A DNA stretch of 64,000 nucleotides from Aporhodopirellula sallentina SM41 (lineage in GTDB: Bacteria > Planctomycetota > Planctomycetia > Pirellulales > Pirellulaceae), in assembly GCF_000346505.1 (NCBI RefSeq), contig NZ_ANOH01000407.1:37403-101402 (forward strand), written 5' to 3'. How positions within the stretch are numbered: the stretch's first letter is position 1; each line of letters opens with the position of its first letter. Of the stretch, positions 54,878 through 63,840 are shown one piece after another. Both the position numbers and the translations under genes were made by a program. The notes under the pieces were generated by a model that had not been told where the DNA came from, searched no databases, and was given only the letters and a program-made list of their open reading frames with translations.

Positions 54878-57046
54878 ATGCATTTGAACACTGACTCGGC
54901 CGCTCAAATCATTCCGCGACTTCCGACTCTGTTGCACGTTTTGCGCGAACGTGCCGAACGTCATCCGAATCGGGCGGCCCTGTCGTTCATTAACGACGAT
55001 CAACAGGAAACCACGATCACGTACGGCGAGTTAACCGCCCGGGTCACCGAAGTCGCACAGCGGATTCTTGCTGCGGACCACAACGTCGAACCGGGCGACC
55101 GGGCAATCCTTTTGTTCCCCGCCGGTCTCGACTTCATCGTTGGCTTGTTCGCCTGCCATGCCGCGCGTGTGGTTCCGGTGCCTGCTTGCTATCCCAAGCC
55201 GGGCCGCGCGATGCCACAACTCGATGCGGCGATCTCGGATTGCTCTCCGTCCTTTCTGCTGAGCGATTCGAAAACGATCGACTCGATGGCGTTTCATCGA
55301 CTCAGCCCCGCGATTTCCAAAATGCGGATGGTCGCCACCGACGCGCCCCTCGCCGAGCGATTGCCAACGGCAGACGACATTCGCGAACTGCCGGAAAACG
55401 TGTCGCAGGCCTTCGCCGAAATAGAACCCGACGACCTCGCGTTGCTGCAGTACACGAGCGGATCGACGAACGCTCCGAAGGGTGTCATGGTGTCTCACGC
55501 GAACCTGATGGCCAACCTGGAAACCATCCGCAACGCGTTCGGATTGAACTATGGCGACGCCGAGCAGAACGACTACACCCGCTCCGTCTTTTGGTTGCCG
55601 CACTACCATGACATGGGTTTGATCGGCGGAATACTCGACACGATCTACATAGGGGGACACACAACATTGATGTCGCCTCGCTCGTTCCTGTCCAAACCGC
55701 TGCGATGGCTGCGAGCAATCGCCGACCGTAACGCGACCGTGAGTGGAGCCCCGAACTTTGCATACGAATTATGCATCGACCGCATCACGCCCGACGAAGC
55801 TTCCGCGGTCGACCTCAGTAAATGGTCGGTGGCGTTTTGCGGTGCCGAACCGGTCGCGGCCGACACTCTCGACCGATTCAGGCAACGTTTCGAATCGTCA
55901 GAATTCCGCCGAGAAGCGTTCTTGCCCTGCTACGGTCTCGCGGAAGCAACGTTGCTGGTTTCATGCAGCGACCAAGGCGTCCCCTTTCGGCGTTTGGTCG
56001 TCGACCGCGACGCGTTGCTGGCAGGGCGAGTGAGCCCCGTTGCCGAATCCCACCCGCGAAACCTCACACGGAACATCGTTAGTTGTGGTGCCGTTCGAGG
56101 CGACACGCGGATCGAAGTCGTCGACCCTGTTTCGAGATCACGTCGAAACGAAGGAGAGATCGGAGAGATCTGGCTCACCGGTAGTTCGATCGCACGCGGC
56201 TACTGGTGTCGTGAAGAAGTGAACAAGCAACAATTCCATGCCACTCTCGATTGCGACAACGCCGGGCAAACTTTCCTACGCACCGGAGATCTCGGGTTCG
56301 TTCACGAAGGCGAACTGTACGTCACCGGCCGCTGCAAAGACGTTATTGTTCTGAGAGGACGAAACTATTATCCACATGACATCGAATCGACCATCGAACG
56401 TGCACTCGGTGATTCGGCACTACGCTGCGTTGCGGTGGCCACGGACGCTTTCGTAGGAGACGCAATGTCGATCGTCATCGAAGTCGATCGGCATCTCTCC
56501 GACGCCTCACTCCCGGAACTGGTTCGATGCGCTCGCCGCGCGATCATCGACGAACACGAAGTCGACGCGAGACAGGTGCTGTTGACCAAACCCGGCACGA
56601 TTCCCGTCACGACCAGCGGCAAACTAAAACGTGCCGAGTGTCGCCTACGATTGCAAGCCGACGAGATCGAATACCGCTATCAATGGATGCGTTCGATTAT
56701 CAGCGATGACAGCGTCGCGACGCAACTTCCACCGCTGCCGCGTTTCGTCAACTCGCATACGATCACGCACGCGACCGAACAAATCGAAACATGGCTGACG
56801 CAGTGGTTAGTCGCTCGGTGTGGGGCTCTGCCTGGGAACGTGTCGCCGGACACTCCTTTCGCCGATCACGGGCTCGACTCGATGACCGCGGTCGAATTAA
56901 GCAGTGAATTGGACGATTGGTTAGGTGTCGAACTGACACCGGAATTGGCCGCAAATTACCCAACTCCTACGGAATTAGCGGGTTATTTGGCGGAACAGAT
57001 GCGGGGAGCCGCCGCCAATGCGGACTCTGGCCTTGTCGAAAATTAG
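54878..57046 (+). CDS. Fatty acyl-AMP ligase fused to an acyl carrier protein
   Basis: A 722-residue protein. Residues about 15-590 form an adenylating enzyme of the fatty acyl-AMP ligase (FAAL) group: the P-loop-like TSGSTNAPKGVMVSH at about 191-205, WLPHYHDMGLIGG, the FAAL-type insertion around SPRSFLSKPLRWLRAI, and the late TSGKLKRAECR motif with the catalytic lysine. Residues about 630-715 form an acyl carrier protein with the phosphopantetheine serine S668 in HGLDSMTAVEL. FAALs activate fatty acids as acyl-AMP and load them on a carrier protein rather than CoA; here the carrier is fused. No polyketide synthase or peptide synthetase module follows. The divergent type II thioesterase is a likely partner. 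The ECF sigma gene follows within about 50 bp. Confidence 0.92.
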   Translation: MHLNTDSAAQIIPRLPTLLHVLRERAERHPNRAALSFINDDQQETTITYGELTARVTEVAQRILAADHNVEPGDRAILLFPAGLDFIVGLFACHAARVVPVPACYPKPGRAMPQLDAAISDCSPSFLLSDSKTIDSMAFHRLSPAISKMRMVATDAPLAERLPTADDIRELPENVSQAFAEIEPDDLALLQYTSGSTNAPKGVMVSHANLMANLETIRNAFGLNYGDAEQNDYTRSVFWLPHYHDMGLIGGILDTIYIGGHTTLMSPRSFLSKPLRWLRAIADRNATVSGAPNFAYELCIDRITPDEASAVDLSKWSVAFCGAEPVAADTLDRFRQRFESSEFRREAFLPCYGLAEATLLVSCSDQGVPFRRLVVDRDALLAGRVSPVAESHPRNLTRNIVSCGAVRGDTRIEVVDPVSRSRRNEGEIGEIWLTGSSIARGYWCREEVNKQQFHATLDCDNAGQTFLRTGDLGFVHEGELYVTGRCKDVIVLRGRNYYPHDIESTIERALGDSALRCVAVATDAFVGDAMSIVIEVDRHLSDASLPELVRCARRAIIDEHEVDARQVLLTKPGTIPVTTSGKLKRAECRLRLQADEIEYRYQWMRSIISDDSVATQLPPLPRFVNSHTITHATEQIETWLTQWLVARCGALPGNVSPDTPFADHGLDSMTAVELSSELDDWLGVELTPELAANYPTPTELAGYLAEQMRGAAANADSGLVEN

Positions 57047-57096
57047 AGTATGCTGAAGATGGTCTATGGTTTGTCCTTCTCCAATCTGCCCTGCCC

Positions 57097-57873
57097 GTGC
57101 CTGCATCCGAATCCACTGTTTTGCGTTACACACAATCGGACCCGGATGTCCGATTGATGTTGCGTGTACGCGACGGTGACGCCGGTGCCTTTGAGGAATT
57201 GGTTCGGCGGTATCAACCACGGTTGGTGCGATTGATGCACCACCTCGCCCCGCACACAGACCTAGCCGAAGACCTCGCACAAGAAACGTTCCTGCGGGTT
57301 TACCGAGCGAGAGATCGCTACGAACCGGGGGCAAAGTTCTCGACGTGGTTGTTCACCATCGCCGGCAACGTCGCACGCAACGCCAAACGAACGGTTTCGC
57401 GGCGGCATGAAGTGAGCGAAGGGGACTCGCCTCGATCGACCGGCAGCGACGCCAACGGCGACGATGGCCCGACGCTCGCGGCAACGGCACTCGAACAGAG
57501 CGGACTGATGCCGGTGCGGGTTGCCGAAGGTGACGAACGCGCCCGATTGGTTCGCGCGGCCGTCGCCTCACTCGGCGAGCGACAACGGATGGCGTTGATC
57601 CTGTCGCGTTTTGAAAACATGAGTTACGTCGAGATCGCCGACGCGATGGACCTCAGCACCAAGGCCGTCAAATCGCTGCTCAGCCGGGCTCGAGTGAGTT
57701 TGAAACAGACGCTCGAATCGTACATGGAAAGCGGAGCGTTGGACCAAGGATTTCAAACCTCGGTTTCGCTGCCTTCCATGTCGAGCATGATCGATAAATA
57801 TCGAAGTTCCCAAGAGGACACGTCCTCCGAGGACTCCGGGGCAACGCGTGACGAAGGAGGCAACGACTCATGA
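57097..57873 (+). CDS. ECF-type RNA polymerase sigma factor
   Basis: About 258 residues. Region 2 spans about 35-105 (AFEELVRRYQPRLVRLMHHL, DLAEDLAQETFLRVYRA, FSTWLFTIAGNVARN), and region 4 about 160-215 (LGERQRMALILSRFENMSYVEIADAM with the helix-turn-helix LSTKAVKSLLSRARV). A disordered linker rich in Asp and Gly joins them, and a 45-residue Ser/Asp-rich tail follows, longer than in ordinary ECF factors. The frame is open back into the FAAL gene, so the start is uncertain; GTG at 57097 and TTG at 57121 are the best candidates. The stop overlaps the next gene by 4 nt. That gene encodes its presumed anti-sigma factor. Confidence 0.9.
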   Translation: MPASESTVLRYTQSDPDVRLMLRVRDGDAGAFEELVRRYQPRLVRLMHHLAPHTDLAEDLAQETFLRVYRARDRYEPGAKFSTWLFTIAGNVARNAKRTVSRRHEVSEGDSPRSTGSDANGDDGPTLAATALEQSGLMPVRVAEGDERARLVRAAVASLGERQRMALILSRFENMSYVEIADAMDLSTKAVKSLLSRARVSLKQTLESYMESGALDQGFQTSVSLPSMSSMIDKYRSSQEDTSSEDSGATRDEGGNDS

Positions 57874-59309
57874 GCAAATCCGAGATTGTTGACTCCGACG
57901 ACGAACTCCTCGTCGCCTACCTCGATGGCGAACTTTCGCGAGACGAACGCGACTCGGTTGAGAATCGCCTGATCGATGACGAACCACTTCGCCAACGGAT
58001 GCAAGATCTGCAGCGAAGCTGGGACATGCTCGAGTGGCTGCCCAACCCGGTCCCTGATGAGAAATCCGTTCAGACTACGCTGCAATTGGTGGTCGCGGAC
58101 ATCAATCCCAAGGATGCGTCTGGCAAGCGGCTCAAGAAGCCCGACACGGTCACCGTGGGCAAACGCCGACGGCCAATGGCCTGGTTGGCACTTGCGATCC
58201 CGCTCGTGATCGCCGCCCTCGCATTTGGTGTGACGCGGTGGCGTCAAACGCAAGAGATCCGACGTCAGATCGCTGATTTCCCTGTCGCGATCGACATGGA
58301 CGCCTACGCGATTTTGAAAGACGGCGAGCTGATCAATGACCTGATGGCGTCGCCACGTTGGCGAGGTGTCGTCGGCGGATCGGTGACCCCGGACATCGAC
58401 GCGATGGTCAATCCGATGTCGGACAATTCGCTCTACCCACGCGACAGCGGCGAGACCGTCCTGCCCGATCGAGATACGTTGGCAACGCGCCTCCAAGAGA
58501 TCCCGTCACAACAACGGATCGTCGCGTTCTCGCGGTTGGACCGGTTCAACCGTTTGGACGAATCCGAAAAGGACGCACTTCGCCAATCCGCTGAACGGGT
58601 CCGAGAGTCGGAATCGCCGGCCGCGATGCTGCGAACGATGCGGCAGTACGTCCGCCTGCGAGAACAACTCAGCGACGAGGTCATCGCACGGATCGAAAAC
58701 GGCACCGGCGCCGAACGACAATTGGCAATCGACGACGCGATCGAAGAAGCCATCACGTCGATCGGACGCATCACCGGACGCAATCTCAGCGATGAAGCAA
58801 TCGAGCGAATCGACTACGCGGTGATCCAGATCGTCAAAGATCGACTCGACGCAGCAAAGGAGAACGGTCAACGTCAGGCCGCGGCGGCCTTGTTCCAATT
58901 CATCAAACAACGCGGCCGCCGCGACGAAGACACGCGAAACGCCTATCGAACGTTTGCCTTGGCAACGCTGCTCCGCGATTCCAACTGGACGCGATGGCAG
59001 GGCAGGTTTTTCCGAGGCGGCCCACCGCTGGAAAACGTGCCACCGCTGAATCAGCACGAACTGGAGATCATCGAATCGATGCTGCCCACCAAGGACCTCG
59101 ATATCTTGCAGCAATACGTCAGCGACCCGTGGATGCAGAGCATGGTCCTGCGTGACTGGGCGACCGAGTCTCTCCGGCGAAAATTACGCGGCGAGTCCAA
59201 ACGCCCGTCCCTCGTCGAGCAGTACGAATCTCTGCCGACCAACCAACGAGAAGTCCTCGACCTGTCGCCCCCCGAAGCTGTCCGCAAGGTCCTGATCGAA
59301 GGATTCTAG
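57870..59309 (+). CDS. Membrane-anchored putative anti-sigma protein
   Basis: A 479-residue protein whose first 50 residues (LLVAYLDGELSRDERDSVEN) resemble the anti-sigma N-terminal domain that holds ECF factors. The HxxxCxxC zinc motif is absent, so it is of the zinc-less type. One membrane helix lies at about residues 106-125 (WLALAIPLVIAALAFGV). The remaining 350 residues, presumably outside the cytoplasm, are charged and mostly helical and match no family I know. Start and stop codons overlap the sigma gene (ATGA), which supports a sigma/anti-sigma pair. The signal it senses is unknown. Confidence 0.82.
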   Translation: MSKSEIVDSDDELLVAYLDGELSRDERDSVENRLIDDEPLRQRMQDLQRSWDMLEWLPNPVPDEKSVQTTLQLVVADINPKDASGKRLKKPDTVTVGKRRRPMAWLALAIPLVIAALAFGVTRWRQTQEIRRQIADFPVAIDMDAYAILKDGELINDLMASPRWRGVVGGSVTPDIDAMVNPMSDNSLYPRDSGETVLPDRDTLATRLQEIPSQQRIVAFSRLDRFNRLDESEKDALRQSAERVRESESPAAMLRTMRQYVRLREQLSDEVIARIENGTGAERQLAIDDAIEEAITSIGRITGRNLSDEAIERIDYAVIQIVKDRLDAAKENGQRQAAAALFQFIKQRGRRDEDTRNAYRTFALATLLRDSNWTRWQGRFFRGGPPLENVPPLNQHELEIIESMLPTKDLDILQQYVSDPWMQSMVLRDWATESLRRKLRGESKRPSLVEQYESLPTNQREVLDLSPPEAVRKVLIEGF

Positions 59310-59358
59310 GTTTCCCCGCAGGCAACTCTCGCTAGGCCGCGGCCATAGTGAAGAGAGA

Positions 59359-59433
59359 AAACGCAGAGCCGCAGAGAGCGCAGAGAAAAAACTCACCAAA
59401 CCACTCATCTGCGCTCTCTGCGCCTCTGCGTTT
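59359..59433. repeat. 25-bp inverted repeat with ACGCAGAG words
   Basis: Left arm 59359-59383 and right arm 59409-59433 pair in 24 of 25 positions around a 25-nt loop. The arms consist of ACGCAGAG and GCAGAGAGCGCAG words, a type of low-complexity repeat seen between genes of several bacterial phyla. It begins 50 bp after the anti-sigma gene. Confidence 0.85.
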
Positions 59434-59644
59434 CAAATCACTACCAACAAACACGCCCCCACTTCCCCGCCCATCTATTTCCTCATTCTCACCAGCCCCA
59501 GCCAATTTCTGGGCGAATCACATTATTCCCCTCTCCCCAAGCCTCGGCGATTCCAATCTACGTCGGGCTCAGCGCTGAAACGGATACGTTTCGCTTCAAG
59601 GTGATCGCTCGATCAACCGAAGAGAGAGGGGTTCGTGGGAGAAG

Positions 59645-59682
59645 ATTCGTGGCGAGCCGGGGAAACTCCCCCTGGCGAATCA
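59645..59682 (+). promoter_or_regulatory. Structured leader candidate upstream of rpmI
   Basis: GATTCG (59645-59650) pairs with CGAATC (59677-59682) and encloses CC plus GGGG (58-63) pairing with CCCC and GG (69-76) around a small loop. It lies 74 bp before the rpmI start. Ribosomal protein operons often carry such autoregulatory leaders, but I see no specific match to a known L20 leader. Confidence 0.35.
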
Positions 59683-59755
59683 AGTATCGCTTCGCTATCA
59701 TTCGCCGCTCTGCATTTTGCAAAATTGAACACACCCCTCTAGTGATGGAATCCCG

Positions 59756-59962
59756 ATGGGAAACAAAGTAAAGACCCACAAGGGCACGAAAAAGCGTTTT
59801 CGGTTGACCGCAACCGGCAAAGCCATGCACCGCCAAAGTGGCACGAGCCACCTCGCCAAAGGCCTCAGCAAGAAACGCCGTCGCAACCTCCGCGGCACGA
59901 CCGCTGTCGATAGCTGCATGGAACCGACCATCCAAGCTGCACTGAACGGCTACAGCAACTAA
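59756..59962 (+). CDS. rpmI: 50S ribosomal protein L35
   Basis: A 68-residue basic protein of the large ribosomal subunit. KTHKGTKKRFRLTATGK is the L35 signature, and HLAKGLSKKRRRNLRG follows. Length and charge are typical. It is followed by rplT after a 150-bp gap, the usual order; infC is missing from the usual first position. No strong Shine-Dalgarno precedes the ATG. Confidence 0.97.
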   Translation: MGNKVKTHKGTKKRFRLTATGKAMHRQSGTSHLAKGLSKKRRRNLRGTTAVDSCMEPTIQAALNGYSN

Positions 59963-60112
59963 ATCGTTGGCCACGTCTATCGGCTATTTCTCAACCACTC
60001 CCTCTTAGGACTCGCCCTGCAACTCGATTGGGCAAAACTCCGGCAGCGAATGCCGGGGCCTGAATCGACACCCTCGGCAATGATTCAAAAACAACTACAA
60101 GGAACTCATTAG

Positions 60113-60484
60113 ATGCGTACACGTAAAGGCTCGGCCCGTAATCAAGCTAAGAAACGTCTGTTCAAACGTGCAAAAGGCTACCGCGGCGGCCGTGGGTCAC
60201 TGACCCGTTCGGTCAAAGAAACCTTGCTTCGCAGCGGCGCGTACGCGTTCCGCGATCGTCGCGTCCGCAAACGTGAGTTCCGCAAGTTGTGGATCATCCG
60301 AATCAACGCAGCAGTGAAGCTCCACGGGCTTCGCTACAGCGAGTTCATTCATGGCTTGAAGAAAGCGAACATCGGCTTGGATCGCAAGTCGCTTTCCGAA
60401 ATGGCGATCCACGACCCCGCTGGCTTCAAAGACGTCTGCGACGCGGTCAAAGCAACACTCGGTTCGGAAAGCCAAGCCGCCTAA
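60113..60484 (+). CDS. rplT: 50S ribosomal protein L20
   Basis: A 123-residue protein that binds 23S rRNA early in large-subunit assembly. The N-terminal [20 protein letters not shown] and [17 protein letters not shown] segments and the globular part with [20 protein letters not shown] are typical. In many bacteria L20 represses its own operon. An AAGGA lies about 10 nt before the ATG. pheS follows after 15 bp. Confidence 0.98.
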   Translation: MRTRKGSARNQAKKRLFKRAKGYRGGRGSLTRSVKETLLRSGAYAFRDRRVRKREFRKLWIIRINAAVKLHGLRYSEFIHGLKKANIGLDRKSLSEMAIHDPAGFKDVCDAVKATLGSESQAA

Positions 60485-60499
60485 GGCCTTTCTTTCGCG

Positions 60500-61540
60500 A
60501 TGTCACTGCAAAATTTCCTAAGCCGCCTGGACCAACTCCAAAGCGATGCGGAGTCGGCGTTCTCAGGCGCCTCGAATGCCGAATCACTCGAGGAAGCACG
60601 TGTTGTCTTCCTCGGTGCCAAGAATGGACAGTTCAAAGACGTCCAGAAGATGCTCGGTGGCATCGAACCGACTGACAAACGAGCCGCCGGTATGCGGCTC
60701 AACGAAGTCAAGAACGCGATCAACGAAGCGTTCAGCGCAGCCAAAGAGGCACTCGAAAGCGGAGGCGGCTCGCAAGTCGATCCGACGTTCGACCCCTCTT
60801 TGCCTGGCACGCGTCCGACGCTCGGACACATCCACCCGATCACGCAAACGATCGACCATCTGACCGAGATCATGGGCAGGATGGGATTCGAAGTCGCCGA
60901 AGGCCCCGAGGTCGAAGACCCGTGGCACAACTTCGTCGCGCTGAACATCCCCGAAGATCACCCGGCCCGCGATCCGCTCGACAACTTCTATCTCGCGACC
61001 GCTGCTGCCGGCGGCGCCGACGCGCCAGGCGAAACCGGCGAAGGCGAATCGCTGCTCCGCAGCCAAACCAGCACGGTGCAGATCCGCGTGATGAAGGCGC
61101 ACCAACCGCCGATCCGGATCATTTCCCTGGGACGCGTCTACCGTCCCGACGCTCCCGACGCGACGCACTTCCCGATGTTCCATCAAATGGAAGGCCTGCT
61201 CGTCGACACCAACGTCACGATGGCCAACCTGAAAACGGTCCTTCGCGTGTTCGCCAACAACTACCTCGGGGACGACGTTGAAATCCGATTCCGCCCGTCG
61301 TTCTTCCCGTTCACCGAACCGAGCGTCGAGGTGGACTTCCTTTGGAACGGAACCTGGATCGAGTTCGGCGGCGCCGGCATGATCGACCCGAACGTCTTCG
61401 AAGCAGTCGGCTACGATCCAGAAAAGGTCAGCGGTTTCGCATTCGGCCTCGGCGTCGAACGTCTGTGCATGCGGCGTCACGGCATCACCGACATCCGCGA
61501 CCTCTACAGCGGCGACCTGCGATTCCTCCAGCAGTTCTAG
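60500..61540 (+). CDS. pheS: Phenylalanine--tRNA ligase alpha subunit
   Basis: Catalytic subunit of the (alpha-beta)2 phenylalanyl-tRNA synthetase. The 346 residues contain the N-terminal coiled-coil domain (about 1-90) and the class II catalytic core: motif 1 with [20 protein letters not shown], motif 2 with [21 protein letters not shown], and motif 3 with [18 protein letters not shown]. The F-contacting [13 protein letters not shown] segment is intact. It is close behind rplT (15 bp), so probably cotranscribed with the ribosomal genes. pheT is separated by 242 bp, which is unusual. Confidence 0.97.
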   Translation: MSLQNFLSRLDQLQSDAESAFSGASNAESLEEARVVFLGAKNGQFKDVQKMLGGIEPTDKRAAGMRLNEVKNAINEAFSAAKEALESGGGSQVDPTFDPSLPGTRPTLGHIHPITQTIDHLTEIMGRMGFEVAEGPEVEDPWHNFVALNIPEDHPARDPLDNFYLATAAAGGADAPGETGEGESLLRSQTSTVQIRVMKAHQPPIRIISLGRVYRPDAPDATHFPMFHQMEGLLVDTNVTMANLKTVLRVFANNYLGDDVEIRFRPSFFPFTEPSVEVDFLWNGTWIEFGGAGMIDPNVFEAVGYDPEKVSGFAFGLGVERLCMRRHGITDIRDLYSGDLRFLQQF

Positions 61541-61556
61541 CCCGCTATCACGAGTC

Positions 61557-61579
61557 GTAGTGGACAACGCGAGGCGTCC
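61557..61579 (+). repeat. Single GTAGTGGA...TCC unit in the pheS-pheT gap
   Basis: A 23-nt unit begins GTAGTGGAC and ends GCGTCC, with the dyad GGAC/GTCC, matching the design of units in copies A, B and C. No full inverted partner follows; a short hairpin, GGATTCG/CGAATCC, lies shortly downstream. Confidence 0.5.
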
Positions 61580-61782
61580 CCACTCTCCATCGCTGGATTC
61601 GCCCGAATCCGGCCAACACACCCAAACACCGCCACTCCCCAACCTCATCCCGAAGTCTTGGCGACTCCGGCTACGCTCGTTTTCGCCGATACCTTCGCAT
61701 TCGCCGGGCCGGCGTCTCCCCGAACGAACTCGCCGCACCGAATTTTCACCGCCAATCACCCTCAGCACTCAGCCACAATCAG

Positions 61783-63840
61783 ATGCTTGTCACTCTTTCC
61801 TGGTTGTCACGTTACGTCGATATCACGCTGACGCACGATGAACTCGTCGACCGCCTGAGCCTATCGGGCCTCAACCACGAGGGCAGTGAAACGATCGACG
61901 GCGAAGTCGTCATTGACCTTGAAGTCACCAGCAACCGTGGCGATTGCCTCGGCCACATCGGCGTCGCACGCGAGATCGCGGTACTGACCGACCAGAAACT
62001 CAAACTCCCAACCATCGAGTTTCAAGAGTCCTCCAAGAACGTCAACGATCTGTTGACGGTGCGAAACGAATTCACCGATGCCTGCCCGCGATACACCGCT
62101 CGGGTCGTCCAAGGCGTCCGTGTCGGCGACAGCCCCGAGTGGATGCAGAACGCGCTCAAGAGCATCGGAATCGGCGTGGTCAATAACATCGTCGATGTGA
62201 CCAACTACGTCATGATGGAATGCGGCCAACCGCTACACGCGTTCGACGCTGCCAAGGTCGGCAAGAACACGATCGTGGTTCGCCCGGGCAATCCAGAAGA
62301 GAAACTCGAAGCGATCGATCACCGCGAATACGAACTCACCGCGCAAACGTGCGTCATTGCGGACGCCGACTCCCCGATGGCGATCGGCGGCGTGATGGGT
62401 GGCGCGAGCAGCGAAGTGTCCGAACAAACCACCGACATCGTCATCGAAGCCGCCGACTTCGTACCGCTGTCCGTCCGCCGTACCGCTCGACGACTTAAAC
62501 TTCACAGCCCCTCATCGTTCCGATTCGAACGACGCGTCGACCCACGCGGCATCGATTGGGCGAGCCGCCGGGCCTGCCAACTGATCACCGAAATCGCGGG
62601 CGGATCAGTCGCCAGCGGCGTGATCGACACGGGCAGCCCTATCACCGATCGTGAACCCGTGATCTTGCGACTCTCGCAATTGTCGCGTGTCCTCGGAATC
62701 GACATCACCCCGGAAACCGTCGAACGCATCCTCAAAGGACTAGGCTGCCGCGCCGATTTCGCTTCCGTCGCGAAAGCCTCCGAGTCCGCGAGCGTCCAGT
62801 GCGTCCCGCCGACATGGCGTCATGACCTGACCCGCGAAGCCGACTTGATCGAAGAAGTCGCACGGATCCACGGTTACGACAAGATCCCTGAAGACAGCCC
62901 GATCCCGGTCACGCCGAGCAGCAAGCGGACTTTTGATTCGGCCATGTCACGACTACGAGGCGTGATGACCGCGGCCGGACTCAGCGAAGCGATGACGCCG
63001 AGCGTGGTTACCGAAAAGATCGACTCAGCCCTTTCACCGTGGACCGACCGACCCGCGTTGCAAACCCGCACCGCGATGCTCGAAGGCTCCCGACGCCTCC
63101 GCCGCTCGCTGCTGCCGAGCCTCCTGCAAAGCCGCGCCGCAAACTGGGCCTCGGCATCGCTCGACGCGACACTGTTTGAAATCGCTCACGTGTATTTGCC
63201 CGCTGCTCCCGACGCGAAAGGCGACGACGCCCTGCCTGCGGAAAACTACCACGTCGGCATGATCATGGGCGAAGACTTCTTCGCCGCCAAAGGCATTATC
63301 GAAACCTTGCTGGCGCGACTCGGCATCGACGGTGCCTTGCAGGTCGAAAGTGTCGACCGAGACGGATTCGCACCAGGCGGATTGGTGGAACTCAAAGTCA
63401 CCGGTCATGACGAAACACTTGGCTACCTCGGCCTGCTCGACGAGAAACTCGTCCGTTCGTGGAAGCTTCCCGGCAAAGTCGTCGCCGCCGAGTTGTCCGC
63501 CGACCTCCTGGTTGCATGGTCCCATCTCGTGCCACAGCAACAACAGATCAGCGCGTTCCCATCGATCCGCCGCGACCTCAACCTCGTGCTCCCTGAATCC
63601 GTCCGCTGGGACGGACTCTCCCAAGTCATCCGCACCGCCGCCGACGAACGACTCACCGAGTTGTCGTATCAAGAAACCTATCGCAACGAAAAGCAAGACG
63701 GTGCCGATCGCAAACGAGTCCTGTTCTCGATGGAGCTACAAAGCCTCAGCGAAACCATGAGCGGATCCGACGCCGACACCATCGTCGAAAACGTCGTCAC
63801 CGCCTGCGAAAAAGAGCTAAACGCCGTCCTCATGCGATAA
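61783..63840 (+). CDS. pheT: Phenylalanine--tRNA ligase beta subunit, short form without the EMAP/OB domain
   Basis: The 685 residues are about 110 shorter than the common bacterial beta subunit. The N-terminal SWLSRYVDITLTHDELVD segment runs directly into IDLEVTSNRGDCLGHIGVARE, so the tRNA_bind (EMAPII-like OB) domain that normally sits between them is absent. The B3/B4 editing domain (CGQPLHAFDAAKV, GVMGG), the B5 DNA-binding-like domain, the catalytic-like core and the C-terminal FDX-ACB anticodon-binding domain (FPSIRRDLNLVLPESVRWD) are all present. Together with PheS it charges tRNA-Phe. It is the last gene of the unit; 160 bp of non-coding sequence follow to the window end. Confidence 0.95.
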   Translation: MLVTLSWLSRYVDITLTHDELVDRLSLSGLNHEGSETIDGEVVIDLEVTSNRGDCLGHIGVAREIAVLTDQKLKLPTIEFQESSKNVNDLLTVRNEFTDACPRYTARVVQGVRVGDSPEWMQNALKSIGIGVVNNIVDVTNYVMMECGQPLHAFDAAKVGKNTIVVRPGNPEEKLEAIDHREYELTAQTCVIADADSPMAIGGVMGGASSEVSEQTTDIVIEAADFVPLSVRRTARRLKLHSPSSFRFERRVDPRGIDWASRRACQLITEIAGGSVASGVIDTGSPITDREPVILRLSQLSRVLGIDITPETVERILKGLGCRADFASVAKASESASVQCVPPTWRHDLTREADLIEEVARIHGYDKIPEDSPIPVTPSSKRTFDSAMSRLRGVMTAAGLSEAMTPSVVTEKIDSALSPWTDRPALQTRTAMLEGSRRLRRSLLPSLLQSRAANWASASLDATLFEIAHVYLPAAPDAKGDDALPAENYHVGMIMGEDFFAAKGIIETLLARLGIDGALQVESVDRDGFAPGGLVELKVTGHDETLGYLGLLDEKLVRSWKLPGKVVAAELSADLLVAWSHLVPQQQQISAFPSIRRDLNLVLPESVRWDGLSQVIRTAADERLTELSYQETYRNEKQDGADRKRVLFSMELQSLSETMSGSDADTIVENVVTACEKELNAVLMR

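Larger units (their letters stand above)
59310..59755. other. Intergenic region, about 450 bp, before rpmI
   Basis: No gene supported. The left part holds a long inverted repeat at 59359-59433, and the right part a structured stretch at 59645-59682. infC, which usually precedes rpmI, is absent. Confidence 0.6.

Noticed and set aside
56917..57096. Upstream ATG extension of the ECF sigma factor
   Set aside because: It would overlap the FAAL-ACP gene by 130 bp and adds residues without sigma-factor character.
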